Under the pieces are notes generated by a model. That model made no database searches. It was given only the letters and a program-made list of their open reading frames with translations, and was not told the origin of the DNA. This document shows, piece after piece, positions 37,058 through 47,768 of a stretch of DNA of 64,000 bases. The stretch lies in assembly GCA_020636095.1 (NCBI GenBank), contig JACJYN010000005.1:310001-374000 (forward strand), given 5' to 3'. This DNA comes from Lewinellaceae bacterium (GTDB taxonomy: Bacteria; Bacteroidota; Bacteroidia; Chitinophagales; Saprospiraceae). The first letter of the stretch is position 1, and each line of letters begins with the position of its first letter. The position numbers and the translations under genes are program-made.

Positions 37058-37504
37058 CTATTCTTCCACTACTTCAAAGTGCAGCGTAATCGGCACTTCG
37101 GGGTGGAGTTCCAGCGGAATGTTATACGCTCCCAGGACTTTGATCTCTTCCGGCAGTTTGATCTTGCGGCGGTCGACTTCGATGTCGAGCTGCTCTTTGA
37201 GCGCGTTAGAGATCTGAACGTTGGTAACGCTACCAAAAATCTTGCCGCTGGTGCCGGCTTTGGCGCCAATCTTAAGGACCTGGCCTTGAAGTTTAGTAGC
37301 TAATTCTTCGAACTCGGCCTTGCGGGCAGCCAGTTTCTCGGCTTCCAGGCGCTTGATATCATCCAGTTTGCCGCGGTTCGTATCGTTGGCCACCAGGGCC
37401 AGCCCCTGAGGGATGAGGTAGTTGCGAGCGTATCCTGGCTTAACCGATACGACTTCATGCTTATCGCCTACCTTCTCTATATCTTCGAGCAGAATAATAT
37501 CCAT
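37058..37504 (-). CDS. rplI: 50S ribosomal protein L9
   Basis: 148 aa, the normal length. N-terminal domain MDIILLEDIEKVGDKHEVVSVKPGYARNYLIPQG contains the KPGYARNYLIP signature; then the long connecting helix and the C-terminal domain. It binds 23S rRNA near L1. Last gene of the rpsF-rpsR-rplI operon, 33 bases after rpsR. Confidence 0.97.
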   Translation of the reverse strand: MDIILLEDIEKVGDKHEVVSVKPGYARNYLIPQGLALVANDTNRGKLDDIKRLEAEKLAARKAEFEELATKLQGQVLKIGAKAGTSGKIFGSVTNVQISNALKEQLDIEVDRRKIKLPEEIKVLGAYNIPLELHPEVPITLHFEVVEE

Positions 37505-37537
37505 CTTTCTAAGTTTTAGAAGGGTGGTTAAGGAAAA

Positions 37538-37804
37538 TTACTTCAGCAGGTCCGTTACGTAGGGTAACATGGCCAGGTGGCGGGCGCGTTTAATAGCAGT
37601 AGCCACTTTGCGCTGGTACTTCAGCGAGTTGCCGGTGATGCGGCGCGGCAGAATCTTGCCCTGCTCATTGACGAACTGCATCAGGAAGTCCGGGTCCTTA
37701 TAATCGATATACTTGATACCGAATTTGCGGAAGCGGCAGTACTTCTTGCGCTTCTGGCCGATCTTAGGGTTGCTGAGAAACTTTATATCGTCTCTTGATG
37801 CCAT
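37538..37804 (-). CDS. rpsR: 30S ribosomal protein S18
   Basis: 88 aa. Contains KYCRFRKFGIKYIDYKDPDFL and ILPRRITGNSLKYQRKVATAIKRARHLAMLPY, the S18 signature. Binds S6 on the platform of the small subunit; the adjacent rpsF supplies its partner. Bacteroidota S18 is reported to take part in sequestering the anti-Shine-Dalgarno end of 16S rRNA; this is family knowledge, not read from this sequence. Confidence 0.97.
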   Translation of the reverse strand: MASRDDIKFLSNPKIGQKRKKYCRFRKFGIKYIDYKDPDFLMQFVNEQGKILPRRITGNSLKYQRKVATAIKRARHLAMLPYVTDLLK

Positions 37805-37839
37805 TTTCTTGTGGATTTAAAGTTGAACAAATCGAGGGG

Positions 37840-38379
37840 TTATTCCTCTTCTTCAGCAGCGGCAGCCTTTTTAGGGGCGGCAGCGACGGCAGCTTGAACG
37901 GGCTCCTTGGGCTGTTGGGCAGGAGTGGGCGCGGGCTTTTTGTCCCGGCGGTCATCCCGGCGGCCGTCCCGGCGATCATCGCGGCGATCGCCTCGGCGGT
38001 CATCCTTTTTGCTGTCCTCGGTTTTCTTCTTCTTTTTGCTCACCTTGCCGATCTTGCCGGCGCGCTTGTCGGCGTTGTACTTCACGCCGTACTTGTCCAG
38101 CTTGACACTCAGGAAGCGCATGATGCGCTCGTCGCGACGCAGCGCGAGTTCCATCTTGTCAATAAATTCGCCCGATGGCGCTTCAAATTCAATACAGTAG
38201 TAGACCCCTGATGTACGCTTGTTAATTGGGTAAGCCATCTGGCTTAAGCCCATCTCATCCACATGTACGATTTTGCACCCCTCCGATTTGAGGTGTTCGA
38301 CATATGTCTGAGCTGTCGCTTTGATCTCTTCCCCCGACAGCACAGGGTCTACGATGAAGGTTACTTCGTAATTCTTCAT
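37840..38379 (-). CDS. rpsF: 30S ribosomal protein S6 with a long charged tail
   Basis: 179 aa, against about 95-135 aa usual for S6. Residues 1 to about 110 are the normal fold (MKNYEVTFIVDPVLSGEEI, MAYPINKRTSGVYYCIEFEA, ERIMRFLSVKLDKYGV). The rest is a low-complexity tail: lysines, then DDRR/DGRR repeats, then an Ala/Pro segment ending AAAAEEEE. The tail is probably disordered and may contact rRNA or S18. First gene of the operon, with a strong promoter 50-80 bases upstream. Confidence 0.95.
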   Translation of the reverse strand: MKNYEVTFIVDPVLSGEEIKATAQTYVEHLKSEGCKIVHVDEMGLSQMAYPINKRTSGVYYCIEFEAPSGEFIDKMELALRRDERIMRFLSVKLDKYGVKYNADKRAGKIGKVSKKKKKTEDSKKDDRRGDRRDDRRDGRRDDRRDKKPAPTPAQQPKEPVQAAVAAAPKKAAAAEEEE

Positions 38380-38430
38380 ATGGATCAGACATATTTAAGG
38401 TTAATAAATAAAGTGCTTTTTTAAGCGGAT

Positions 38431-38462
38431 GCAAAGGTAGGGATAATTTGGGGAATTGCCAA
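38431..38462 (-). promoter_or_regulatory. promoter of the rpsF operon
   Basis: On the minus strand TTG (38460-38462), 20 bases, TACCTTTGC (38431-38439), a perfect Bacteroidota match. The following bases ATCCGCTT repeat those after rRNA promoter P2 (45664-45671), so both transcripts probably share their first nucleotides. Confidence 0.82.
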
Positions 38463-38557
38463 AAAGTGTTGGTTATATTGTTTGTAGGGGCCGGGCGCCC
38501 AGGTTTGAGAACCTTTACCCAGCCCCGCCCGGATAGGTTCTTAAACCTGGGCTGCCC

Positions 38558-41428
38558 TTAGCCATTGCTACTTCCCCCGAAAACCTCATCCATACTCAAC
38601 TCCCGCACCGGGCCGATCCGCTCCAGGAAATCCCAGTCCATATACTTACGGCTGCCCAGGACGAGGTATTTGAACGCCCGTCCCTGAACGTATTGCTGCT
38701 GGAAGCCGCTCAGGCTCTGTACGGTGCAATTTTGAAGGTGTCGGTAGAGGTCGCTGCGCAGGTCGTGCGCAAACCCCAGGCGTTGGGTGGCCCGCGCCTC
38801 CCAGTAAGCCTGAGCAGGCGTGATGCGTTCGCTTTCCAGGCGCATCAGCAGGGACTGCCGCGCCTGCTCGGCTTTGCTGGCCACCAGGGGCATTTCTTCA
38901 ATGATGGAAGAAAGGGCGGGGATGGCGTCCGGCAGCTTATCCGGTTGGGTGCCCACATAGGCTTGCAGGTAGTGAGCTTTCTCCTTTTGGTTGGGGGAGG
39001 CATAGTAGGCGTAGGTCGAATAGGCCAGCGCCTTAGCTTCCCGGATTTCCTGGAAGACAATGGACGACATGCCGAAGCCGAAATATTCGTTGTAGAACTC
39101 CCGCATGAGGTGCTCTTCCAGGCTGAACTGCGGCGTGCCGCGGGAAATCATCATCACATCGGCCTGAACGATGGGGAAGTCTACAAAAAAGACTTCGTTC
39201 TTTTCGGTGGGAAGCTGGAAGAAATCGCGGGGCGCCGGCGGGGGGGACAATTGCGCTGGCGCCCGGTGATGGCGACGGATGATTTGTTCCACTTCGTTCA
39301 TGGGCCGGGGGCCATAATAATGAAGGCGGTGCTCATAGCTGTTGAGGCGGCGCAGCCAGGAAGTCAGCTGGCCCGGCTCCAGGCGGCGCAGCTCATCTTC
39401 CGGCAGGCGGTAGGTGAAGGGCGAATCAGCGCCATAGCTGGCGTAGTTGCTCATGGCGTTGCGCAACACCTGGCGCCGGTCTTTCCGGGCATTGGCTCGT
39501 TTGGCCAATATATCGGCGATGACATTCTGAAGTGCCTGGGAGTCTTCTTCTACCTCGGCAAGAAGATGTTCCGCCAGTTCCAGCCCCTCTTCCATTGAGC
39601 TATCCAGCCCGCTGATGGTGAGGTACGAATATTCAGCGGTGGTATTGATGTCGAACGCCAGGCCCAGGCGGAAAAATTCCCGCTGCAGGGCGGCCGCCGA
39701 ATAGCGGCTGGTGCCCAGGTAAGGGAGGTAGATCAGCGCCAGTGGCAGGAGTTGAGCGTTCACCTTGCCCATCTCAAAGACGTAGTCGAGGCGGAAGAGT
39801 TCGTTTTCTTTATTGTGAACATAATCGAACCATAGGCCCGGTTGTAGTTCCCTTTTGCAGATCAGCTTTTCGAAATCGGCAAATTGGGCTTGCATGCGGG
39901 CGGGCGGCTGGGCCAGGAAATTGCTGGCAAAGGCGGAAAGCGCATCGCGGCGCAGCTCCACCGGCGTGATGGGCGGTTTTTCTACCTTGATCACATTGGG
40001 GTCGTCCCCTTGTCGTTTGTAGGCCACTACATAGTTGTCACGCAGGTGCTGCTGTGCAAAGGCAGTAATGTCTTCTTTGCGAAGCGCCTTCCAAAAGTCG
40101 AACCGCCTCACCATTCGCTCCCAATCTATACCCAGGATGAAAGCCTGGGCCATCATACCTACCCGCGAACGGTTCGATTCGCTGCCTTTTATATCGGTTA
40201 AACGCAGGTCATTGATCACGGCTTCCAGCAGCCAGTCTTCAAAATCGCCCTGTTTGAGTCTTTCCACCTCATTCAGTAGCAGTTTTTCTACTTCTTCCAG
40301 GCTCTGCCCATCGCGAGGCTTGCCGTAAAGGCCGAATACGGAGTAGTCCTCATAGGGCCATAACCAGGCGTGGGAGCTCAGTACGCGTTGCTGCTGGTTG
40401 AGGTTGAGGTCGAGCAGGCCGGCCTGGTAATTATAAAGTAATTCTTTGATGATAGACAACATCAACGGGTGGTCCGTACGGGCGCCGTCAAACCGCCAGC
40501 CGATATCGACATAGGCAGCCTGCTGGCCGAAGACTTCCCTTCGGATGGGCCCTTCAACCGGGGGTTGCTCCTGGTACCGGAACGGCGGGGCCGTAGCGGC
40601 GGGATAGGCCCCGAAATACTGCTCGGCCAGCCGGGCGGCGGCTTCCGGCTCAAAGTCGCCGGAGAGCACAATCGCCATATTACCCGGCACATAATAAGTG
40701 CGGAAAAACTCCTGTATTTTTGCCTGGGAGGGATTTTTTAAATGTTCCGCCGAGCCGATGGTGGTCTGGGCGCCATAGGGGTGGCTGGGAAAGAGCGCCT
40801 TGCGAATGGCGTTATTGGCTTTGCGCGTGTCCTCATCCTGGCTGATGTTAAACTCTTCGTAAACAGTCTCCAGTTCTGTATGAAAAAGCCGCAGGGCCAT
40901 CATGCGGAAGCGTTCTGATTCTAGTTTCATCCAACGCTCCAATTCATTGGAAGGAATATCATTGACATATACGGTTTGCTCCACCCAGGTATAGGCATTG
41001 GTGTGGTGAGCGCCGATAGCGCTGGCCAGCCGGTCGTATTCATTGGGGGCCACCAGGGCGGCGGCGGCCGAAGACAAACGGTCGATCTCCTGGTAAATGC
41101 GGGCGCGCTCCTCCTCTGAATCGGTGTCGCGATGGCGCTCAAACAAGTCGGAGATCTGTTCAAGATACCGGGATTCCCGCTCCCAATCCAGAGCGCCGAT
41201 GCGGCTGGTGCCCTTGAAGAGCATATGCTCCATATAATGCGCCAGCCCGGTAGTGTCTGGCGGGTCTTGCTTGGAACCAGCCCGCACGACAATATTGGTG
41301 AAAACGCGTGGTTCATTGGCATTGATGCTCATGAAGAGTTTCATGCCGTTACTGAGCGTGAAGGCCTGCACCTTGAGTGGGTCGCCGGGTACTTGTTGAA
41401 AGCTGGTCTTTGGATCTGCTGCTGTCAT
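38558..41428 (-). CDS. M16 family zinc metallopeptidase
   Basis: 956 aa with two M16 half-units. The first carries the inverted zinc motif HYMEH (His64, Glu67, His68) in GLAHYMEHMLFKGTS and the downstream glutamate region ELETVYEEFNISQDEDTRK. The second half has no zinc motif, as usual for this architecture. The size equals insulysin/pitrilysin-type enzymes. No signal peptide is visible at the chosen start (MTAADPKTSFQQVPG), unlike many exported Bacteroidota M16 proteins, so it is probably cytoplasmic or secreted by another route. It probably degrades peptides. Confidence 0.93.
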   Translation of the reverse strand: MTAADPKTSFQQVPGDPLKVQAFTLSNGMKLFMSINANEPRVFTNIVVRAGSKQDPPDTTGLAHYMEHMLFKGTSRIGALDWERESRYLEQISDLFERHRDTDSEEERARIYQEIDRLSSAAAALVAPNEYDRLASAIGAHHTNAYTWVEQTVYVNDIPSNELERWMKLESERFRMMALRLFHTELETVYEEFNISQDEDTRKANNAIRKALFPSHPYGAQTTIGSAEHLKNPSQAKIQEFFRTYYVPGNMAIVLSGDFEPEAAARLAEQYFGAYPAATAPPFRYQEQPPVEGPIRREVFGQQAAYVDIGWRFDGARTDHPLMLSIIKELLYNYQAGLLDLNLNQQQRVLSSHAWLWPYEDYSVFGLYGKPRDGQSLEEVEKLLLNEVERLKQGDFEDWLLEAVINDLRLTDIKGSESNRSRVGMMAQAFILGIDWERMVRRFDFWKALRKEDITAFAQQHLRDNYVVAYKRQGDDPNVIKVEKPPITPVELRRDALSAFASNFLAQPPARMQAQFADFEKLICKRELQPGLWFDYVHNKENELFRLDYVFEMGKVNAQLLPLALIYLPYLGTSRYSAAALQREFFRLGLAFDINTTAEYSYLTISGLDSSMEEGLELAEHLLAEVEEDSQALQNVIADILAKRANARKDRRQVLRNAMSNYASYGADSPFTYRLPEDELRRLEPGQLTSWLRRLNSYEHRLHYYGPRPMNEVEQIIRRHHRAPAQLSPPPAPRDFFQLPTEKNEVFFVDFPIVQADVMMISRGTPQFSLEEHLMREFYNEYFGFGMSSIVFQEIREAKALAYSTYAYYASPNQKEKAHYLQAYVGTQPDKLPDAIPALSSIIEEMPLVASKAEQARQSLLMRLESERITPAQAYWEARATQRLGFAHDLRSDLYRHLQNCTVQSLSGFQQQYVQGRAFKYLVLGSRKYMDWDFLERIGPVRELSMDEVFGGSSNG

Positions 41429-41515
41429 AATTAAGCCGCTGTTTTGAATTTATTTCTTTCAAACGGAAATTGGGGGGTAGAGGTTGCACTGCTCACCGAT
41501 ACCCAATCCCCTCCC

Positions 41516-42943
41516 TCACTTCCCCTTCCCCTGCATCAATACCAAAATCGTATAGAAGAGAATCTTGAAATCCAGGGCCAGGGACATATTCTCGATGTAT
41601 AGAATATCAAACTTCAGGCGCTGCAGCATCTGCTCGATATTCGAAGCGTAACCGTACTTGACCTGCCCCCAGGAGGTAATGCCGGGGCGTACCTTCAGGA
41701 GGTGTTTGTAATGAGGCGCCTGCTTCATAATTTGTTCTATATAATACCGCCGCTCGGGGCGTGGGCCGACGAGCGACATGTCGCCTTTGAGGACGTTCCA
41801 GAATTGAGGAAGTTCGTCCAGCCGCCACTTGCGCATGATGCTGCCCCAGGGGGTGCAGCGGTTGTCGGTGTCGTGTGACAGTTGCGGGCCGTGTTTTTCA
41901 GCATCGGTGTACATCGACCGGAATTTGTATATAATAAAGGGCTTGCTGTTCACCCCGACGCGTTGCTGCCGGAAAAAAACAGGCCCCGGAGACGACAGGC
42001 GAACGCGAACGGCGATATACAGATACAAAGGAAAGAGGACAACAAGCATAAGCGCCGCTACGGTTACGTCGATCAGGCGTTTGACCAGGCGTTGCCATTT
42101 GGGCATGAGGCCCTGCTCTATCTCAATGAGCACTGCGCCAAAGACGTGGTTCATTTTGACGGTGCCGAGCATGATGTCGTACATATCCGGAATGATCTTA
42201 ACCAATACCTGGTCGAAATCAAAAAGGACATTGAGGATTTCCCTCAGGCGGTTGTGCTCGGAAGTCTCGATGGCTATGATGGCTTCTTCGATATTGTAAT
42301 CCCGGACCACTTGCTCCAATACATCCAGTTGGCCCAGGGCGGGAAGATAGGCGGACAGCTCGCTTTTTTCCTGGCCGTTGATGTCCACAAAGCCGATAAA
42401 CTTATATCCCAGCCCCTTTTTTCGGGCGGATATCTCCTGGTAGAGTTCCAACGCGTTCTGATTGCTGCCGATCAGCAGGGTATTGTAGGTGATCAGGCCT
42501 GCCTTTAGCCGCTGGCTGGCCTGGGTGAGCAGCACCATCCGAACGGTGGCGGTCAGTATGAAATGGAGGAGAAAGAGGGTGACAAAGGAATTGTAGTAAG
42601 TTTTGTAATTCGTGACGACATCGTCCAGGATGAGGGTGAAAAAAAGGAAGAGTACGCCAAAGAAACTGAGGAAGAAGGTCCGGGTAAGAGTGGCCAGCCG
42701 CGAGAGGCGGTAAATATCGGCATACTGGTCGAAGATGGAATAAAACAGCAACCAACCGGTGGGAATGACCACTACGCCATACCAGAAGTTGGCGTCATTG
42801 AGGATGCTCCAGTCCAGGATGGCTCCTTCCAGGCTTTTGCGGTACAGGAAAAAACAGGCCCAGGAAAGCATCGCAGTTATGAAATCCGCAACACTGTAAA
42901 ACAGGGTGTGCCTACGGCGCCGGCGGGTCATGTTTTGTAGCAT
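41516..42943 (-). CDS. polyprenyl glycosylphosphotransferase (undecaprenyl-phosphate sugar-1-P transferase)
   Basis: 475 aa. Four to five N-terminal membrane helices, a CoA-binding/Rossmann-like middle (YNTLLIGSNQNALELYQEI), another helix, then the bacterial sugar transferase domain: RLIDVTVAALMLVVLFPLY, SSPGPVFFRQQRVG, IIYKFRSMYTDAEKHG, KWRLDELPQFWNVLKGDMSL, VGPRPERR. Transfers a sugar phosphate to undecaprenyl phosphate, starting exopolysaccharide or O-antigen units at the inner membrane. No glycosyltransferases are adjacent; the downstream lipoprotein and oxidoreductase may belong to the same envelope function. Confidence 0.93.
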   Translation of the reverse strand: MLQNMTRRRRRHTLFYSVADFITAMLSWACFFLYRKSLEGAILDWSILNDANFWYGVVVIPTGWLLFYSIFDQYADIYRLSRLATLTRTFFLSFFGVLFLFFTLILDDVVTNYKTYYNSFVTLFLLHFILTATVRMVLLTQASQRLKAGLITYNTLLIGSNQNALELYQEISARKKGLGYKFIGFVDINGQEKSELSAYLPALGQLDVLEQVVRDYNIEEAIIAIETSEHNRLREILNVLFDFDQVLVKIIPDMYDIMLGTVKMNHVFGAVLIEIEQGLMPKWQRLVKRLIDVTVAALMLVVLFPLYLYIAVRVRLSSPGPVFFRQQRVGVNSKPFIIYKFRSMYTDAEKHGPQLSHDTDNRCTPWGSIMRKWRLDELPQFWNVLKGDMSLVGPRPERRYYIEQIMKQAPHYKHLLKVRPGITSWGQVKYGYASNIEQMLQRLKFDILYIENMSLALDFKILFYTILVLMQGKGK

Positions 42944-43037
42944 AGCAGTAGTGTAGTTAGTTGCCTGGGCTTTGGGGAGCGTTGTGGGTTGTCAGTGGAT
43001 TGTCGTCGGTTTGCAAACAACGAACAACCGGCCACCC

Positions 43038-43949
43038 TCAAAAATGCACCAGCTTGATATTGTCCAGCCATACCTCGGCCGAATTTCTGGTCAGCTGCCC
43101 GTTCTCAATAGGGATAAAAGCCTGCAGGACGACCTGATATTCCTCCCGGTTGACGTCTATGATCATGCGGGAGAGGTTGAAATAAATTTTGTTCCAGTCT
43201 TCCCGGGGGCTAAAGCCCGGATCAAAGGCGATATCGCCCTGGGAAGGCAGGCCGTTGGCTTCGTGGCCGATGACGCCAAAGACAACCGGAACGTCGGAAC
43301 GGTAATTGACTTCCAGGTAGACCAGCGGGCTCTGCTTGGTGAGCTCGCTGTAGCGGGCGTTGGTAGCCACCTCGACTACAGAGCTGGACGTGTCCAGCCT
43401 GATCCTCAATGACTGGCTGCCTTCAAACACCCCTTCCGTAACCAGTTGAATCTGGCTGAGTTGCCCCCGGCGGACATCCTGAAACAAATGAGCGCTGCGC
43501 TCGAAATTTTCAATGAAGGCAAATTTCGCCGCATCCTGGTAGCGAGTAACGGGCCGAATCGTATCTACTTCGTTGGAAACCAACGTTTGGGTGTAGGTTA
43601 AAGACTCGTAAAACGGATAAATTTCCGGCGTTGAATTGATGCCGTTGTCTTTGATCCCCGCCTGAAGGATGAGCTCGCGGTTTCCCGTTTCGAGTAAGGG
43701 GATCAATGCAGGCAGGGGGTAAGCGCCGAGGAAACCGCCGTCGAGGCTGAGCCACACATCCGTGATCTTCTCCGAGTTAGTGCCCTCGGAGATATTGTTT
43801 GTCTGCAACTCGATATCCGGTACGTAGATATACGCGGGAATATCTTCTTCCGGGTTGATGACATCGCAGGAGGCCAGGGCCACCATCGCCAGTATTCCGA
43901 TACCGGCGCCCGTCCATCTTTTCATAGGCCTTTTTATTTTTATTTTCAT
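43038..43949 (-). CDS. lipoprotein of unknown function
   Basis: 303 aa (295 if the second ATG at 43925 is used, which gives a more typical signal MKRWTGAGIGILAMVALASC). Lipobox LASC. The rest is beta-rich, with two similar halves: a region that reads like a beta-sandwich (YVPDIELQTNNISEGTNSEKITDVWLSLDGG) and one with PLVYLEVNYRSDVPVVFG and a C-terminal SAEVWLDNIKLVHF, the form of carbohydrate-binding or discoidin-like modules. I do not recognise a named family. Lies between the sugar phosphotransferase and a sugar-type oxidoreductase on the same strand. Confidence 0.8.
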   Translation of the reverse strand: MKIKIKRPMKRWTGAGIGILAMVALASCDVINPEEDIPAYIYVPDIELQTNNISEGTNSEKITDVWLSLDGGFLGAYPLPALIPLLETGNRELILQAGIKDNGINSTPEIYPFYESLTYTQTLVSNEVDTIRPVTRYQDAAKFAFIENFERSAHLFQDVRRGQLSQIQLVTEGVFEGSQSLRIRLDTSSSVVEVATNARYSELTKQSPLVYLEVNYRSDVPVVFGVIGHEANGLPSQGDIAFDPGFSPREDWNKIYFNLSRMIIDVNREEYQVVLQAFIPIENGQLTRNSAEVWLDNIKLVHF

Positions 43950-43990
43950 AGCTTTGAATTGGTAGTGGTCAATAAATTCAAACAGCTTAT

Positions 43991-44980
43991 TTAGGGCAAC
44001 GAATTTTGCCTCCTGCCCATTTCATCGATGATCTGGTGGGCCAGTTTCAGGGCTTCATATCCATCTTCAATACTTACGATCGGGCGCTTATTTTGGACGA
44101 TGCTTTCGGCGAACGCCTCGAGTTCCATTTTTATAGCGTTAACCGGTTCGATCTGAGGCATGGAAAGGTGGATGAATTTTTTCCCATGAGGCGTTTCGAG
44201 CTCCAGCAGGTTATCGGTGGAAGGGCTTTCGCTTTCCCGGTCGAACAGGCGGACTACCTGTGCTTCCTTATCCAGGAAATCAAGGCTGATATAGGCGTCT
44301 TTCTGAAAGAGGCGAAGTTTGCGCATCTGCTTCAGCGATATGCGGCTGGCGGTGAGGTTGGCCACGCAACCGTTTTCAAATTCGATGCGGGCGTTGCAGA
44401 TATCGGCCGTTTCGCTCACGACCGGCACCCCGCTGGCGCTGACGGACTTGACTTTCGACTTGACGAGGCTGAGCACGATGTCCAGGTCGTGGATCATCAG
44501 GTCCAGGATCACGGAAACGTCGGTACCTCTTGGATTGAAAACCGCCAGCCGGTGGGCTTCGATAAACATCGGGGCAAGGGGCATATTATCCAACGCGAGC
44601 AGGGCCGGATTGAACCGCTCCACATGCCCGACCTGCGCTTTGACTCCGTATTCCCGGCACAGTTGCAACAGCAGGTCCGCTTCCGGCAGCGTATGGGCCA
44701 ACGGTTTTTCAATAAATAGGTGCTTGCCTTTCCGAATGGCCCGGGACGCCACTTCAAAGTGAGTGATGGTGGGCGTGACGATGTCTACTACATCCACTGC
44801 CTCCAGCAGGGCGTCGAGCTCCGTCCAGCGCCGGACTCCAAATTGTTCCTCGACCTGGCGGGCAGCCTGGTCATCGGGGTCGTAGAACCCTGCCAGTTCA
44901 TAGGCTTCGGCCGCCAGCTGAATACATTTCAGATGGATCTTTCCAAGGTGCCCCGCACCCAGTAACCCTATTTTTAGCAT
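43991..44980 (-). CDS. Gfo/Idh/MocA family NAD(P)-dependent oxidoreductase
   Basis: 329 aa. N-terminal Rossmann fold MLKIGLLGAGHLGKIHLKC with GxGxxG, the EKP motif in HLFIEKPLAHT near residue 95, and the C-terminal alpha/beta domain. Members oxidise or reduce sugars, inositols and biliverdin; nucleotide-sugar 3-dehydrogenases of surface polysaccharide pathways are the closest in style. The neighbourhood supports an envelope-sugar role but does not prove it. Confidence 0.9.
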   Translation of the reverse strand: MLKIGLLGAGHLGKIHLKCIQLAAEAYELAGFYDPDDQAARQVEEQFGVRRWTELDALLEAVDVVDIVTPTITHFEVASRAIRKGKHLFIEKPLAHTLPEADLLLQLCREYGVKAQVGHVERFNPALLALDNMPLAPMFIEAHRLAVFNPRGTDVSVILDLMIHDLDIVLSLVKSKVKSVSASGVPVVSETADICNARIEFENGCVANLTASRISLKQMRKLRLFQKDAYISLDFLDKEAQVVRLFDRESESPSTDNLLELETPHGKKFIHLSMPQIEPVNAIKMELEAFAESIVQNKRPIVSIEDGYEALKLAHQIIDEMGRRQNSLP

Positions 44981-45051
44981 AAGCGGTTTGGTTTTGATTT
45001 GCAGCCTTTTGGCCGGGTCAAAAGTAAAAGAAATTCACCAACTGCCGGCCG

Positions 45052-45354
45052 CTACTCCCGGAAATACATCAAAATAGCACCGAACAGGGTGATCAGCGCA
45101 ATAAGCACGGTCGCCATACGGATGGAATAGCGCAAATGATTGACGAAAGTTTCTATCTCCTTGCGCATGTGCGGATACTGAGGCATGATCTCAGCTTCCA
45201 TCTTTTCCCGGTTGAATACATGCGCTGCGCCAAACTCGACCTTGTTGTTGACCAGTTTCCGGTAGACGCGCAGCACCTTTACCCGAAAGTACACATTGAG
45301 AAACAACATGGCTACAAACAGGCCGATGACGATAGATATAAGGAGGACAAACAT
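45052..45354 (-). CDS. small two-helix membrane protein of unknown function
   Basis: 100 aa: helix near residues 2-22 (FVLLISIVIGLFVAMLFLNV), a charged middle, helix near 78-97 (MATVLIALITLFGAILMYF). A TAnnTTTGC-like TAATTTTGC occurs on the minus strand at 45420-45428, about 65 bases upstream, though its -33 spacing is long. No family recognised. Divergent from the rRNA operon. Confidence 0.7.
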   Translation of the reverse strand: MFVLLISIVIGLFVAMLFLNVYFRVKVLRVYRKLVNNKVEFGAAHVFNREKMEAEIMPQYPHMRKEIETFVNHLRYSIRMATVLIALITLFGAILMYFRE

Positions 45355-45538
45355 GTTTTATTGTTTGGTTAATGGCTGATTTCTTGCCGGATGATCAGAT
45401 TCGGTTTGCTTTTTGCGCTGCAAAATTAGGTAAAATTTCAGTGTTTCCGGTTCAATGCCGGCGGCGTAAGTGGATACTATATATATGGTGTGCCTTCCCG
45501 CAAAAAGAGAAAATTGTTTCAGATTTTTAGCAAAAAGG

Positions 45539-45570
45539 TTGCACGGTAATATTTGCACCCTTACATTTGC
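45539..45570 (+). promoter_or_regulatory. rRNA operon promoter P1
   Basis: TTG at 45539-45541, 20 bases, TACATTTGC at 45562-45570, followed by AGCCGCTTTGGA. Perfect match to the Bacteroidota -33/-7 consensus. Confidence 0.8.
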
Positions 45571-45631
45571 AGCCGCTTTGGAAATAAATGCTGTTCGAAA
45601 AGGTTCGAAATAAATTTTTTCCGCGAAAAGC

Positions 45632-45663
45632 TTGCAAAATCGAAAGGAGGCACGTACATTTGC
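45632..45663 (+). promoter_or_regulatory. rRNA operon promoter P2
   Basis: TTG at 45632-45634, 20 bases, TACATTTGC at 45655-45663, followed by ATCCGCTTAGGA. The downstream stretch matches that after P1 and after the rpsF promoter. Confidence 0.82.
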
Positions 45664-45773
45664 ATCCGCTTAGGAAGAAAGCGAAAGAGAAGGCAGGATA
45701 GTAGGATTTGGGGAGGATATAGAACAGTGTGTTTCCGTGAGGAAAAAGAGAGGAAGAAAGTTGCCCTAAAATT

Positions 45774-45804
45774 TTGCCAGGAGTTGAAGTTGAGTTATCT
45801 TTGC
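45774..45804 (+). promoter_or_regulatory. rRNA operon promoter P3
   Basis: TTG at 45774-45776, 19 bases, TATCTTTGC at 45796-45804, followed by ATTCCCTTTGCGGA. Confidence 0.8.
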
Positions 45805-45954
45805 ATTCCCTTTGCGGATGAGTGAAGGGAAAAGTTGAAAAATAACCTGAAAGGGTTAGAGATAAGAGGAAGGTTTGAGAGCGGAAGCTACCCGAAGGCG
45901 GTAGGTAGAAGCGTTCAAACATCCGAAGAGCGAAGCGGGCAGCTAAAGGCCTGC

Positions 45955-45970
45955 AAAAAGTTCATTGACA
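45955..45970 (+). promoter_or_regulatory. boxA-like antitermination site, 16S leader
   Basis: AAAAAGTTCATTGACA. The word recurs before 23S (48412-48427) and, less perfectly, in the spacer (47681-47695). Position and sequence fit the Nus boxA of Bacteroidota rRNA leaders. Confidence 0.7.
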
Positions 45971-46094
45971 CTGTGGTGACAGAAGGTAAGCACTACGCGA
46001 AGTAAAAATACTTCGATGGATTTTAGATTTATTTAGAATAACCACGTTAGATTCAGCTGAGTTAGAAAAATGCCGTTAGGCATCAAACTTATTC

Positions 46095-47608
<1,514 letters not shown>

Positions 47609-47680
47609 TAAGAGACACGGCTGGGTATAATGCGGAGTATTAAGAAAAGTGTTGAGTTTGCCTTCTGCACAGTGCAATGT

Positions 47681-47695
47681 AAAAAGTTCATTACA
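47681..47695 (+). promoter_or_regulatory. degenerate boxA-like word in the 16S-23S spacer
   Basis: AAAAAGTTCATTACA, lacking the G of the two other copies; lies 73 bases after 16S and before tRNA-Ile. Confidence 0.5.
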
Positions 47696-47768
47696 AGCAA
47701 GAGAAGCGAGCGAAACGGGACAAGAGAAGCGGAATCAGAAGAAAGTTCTGTGAATCGCAGCTTAAAAT

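Noticed and set aside
45553..45825. 90-codon frame upstream of the rRNA operon
   Set aside because: Lies across three rRNA promoters; not a plausible gene.
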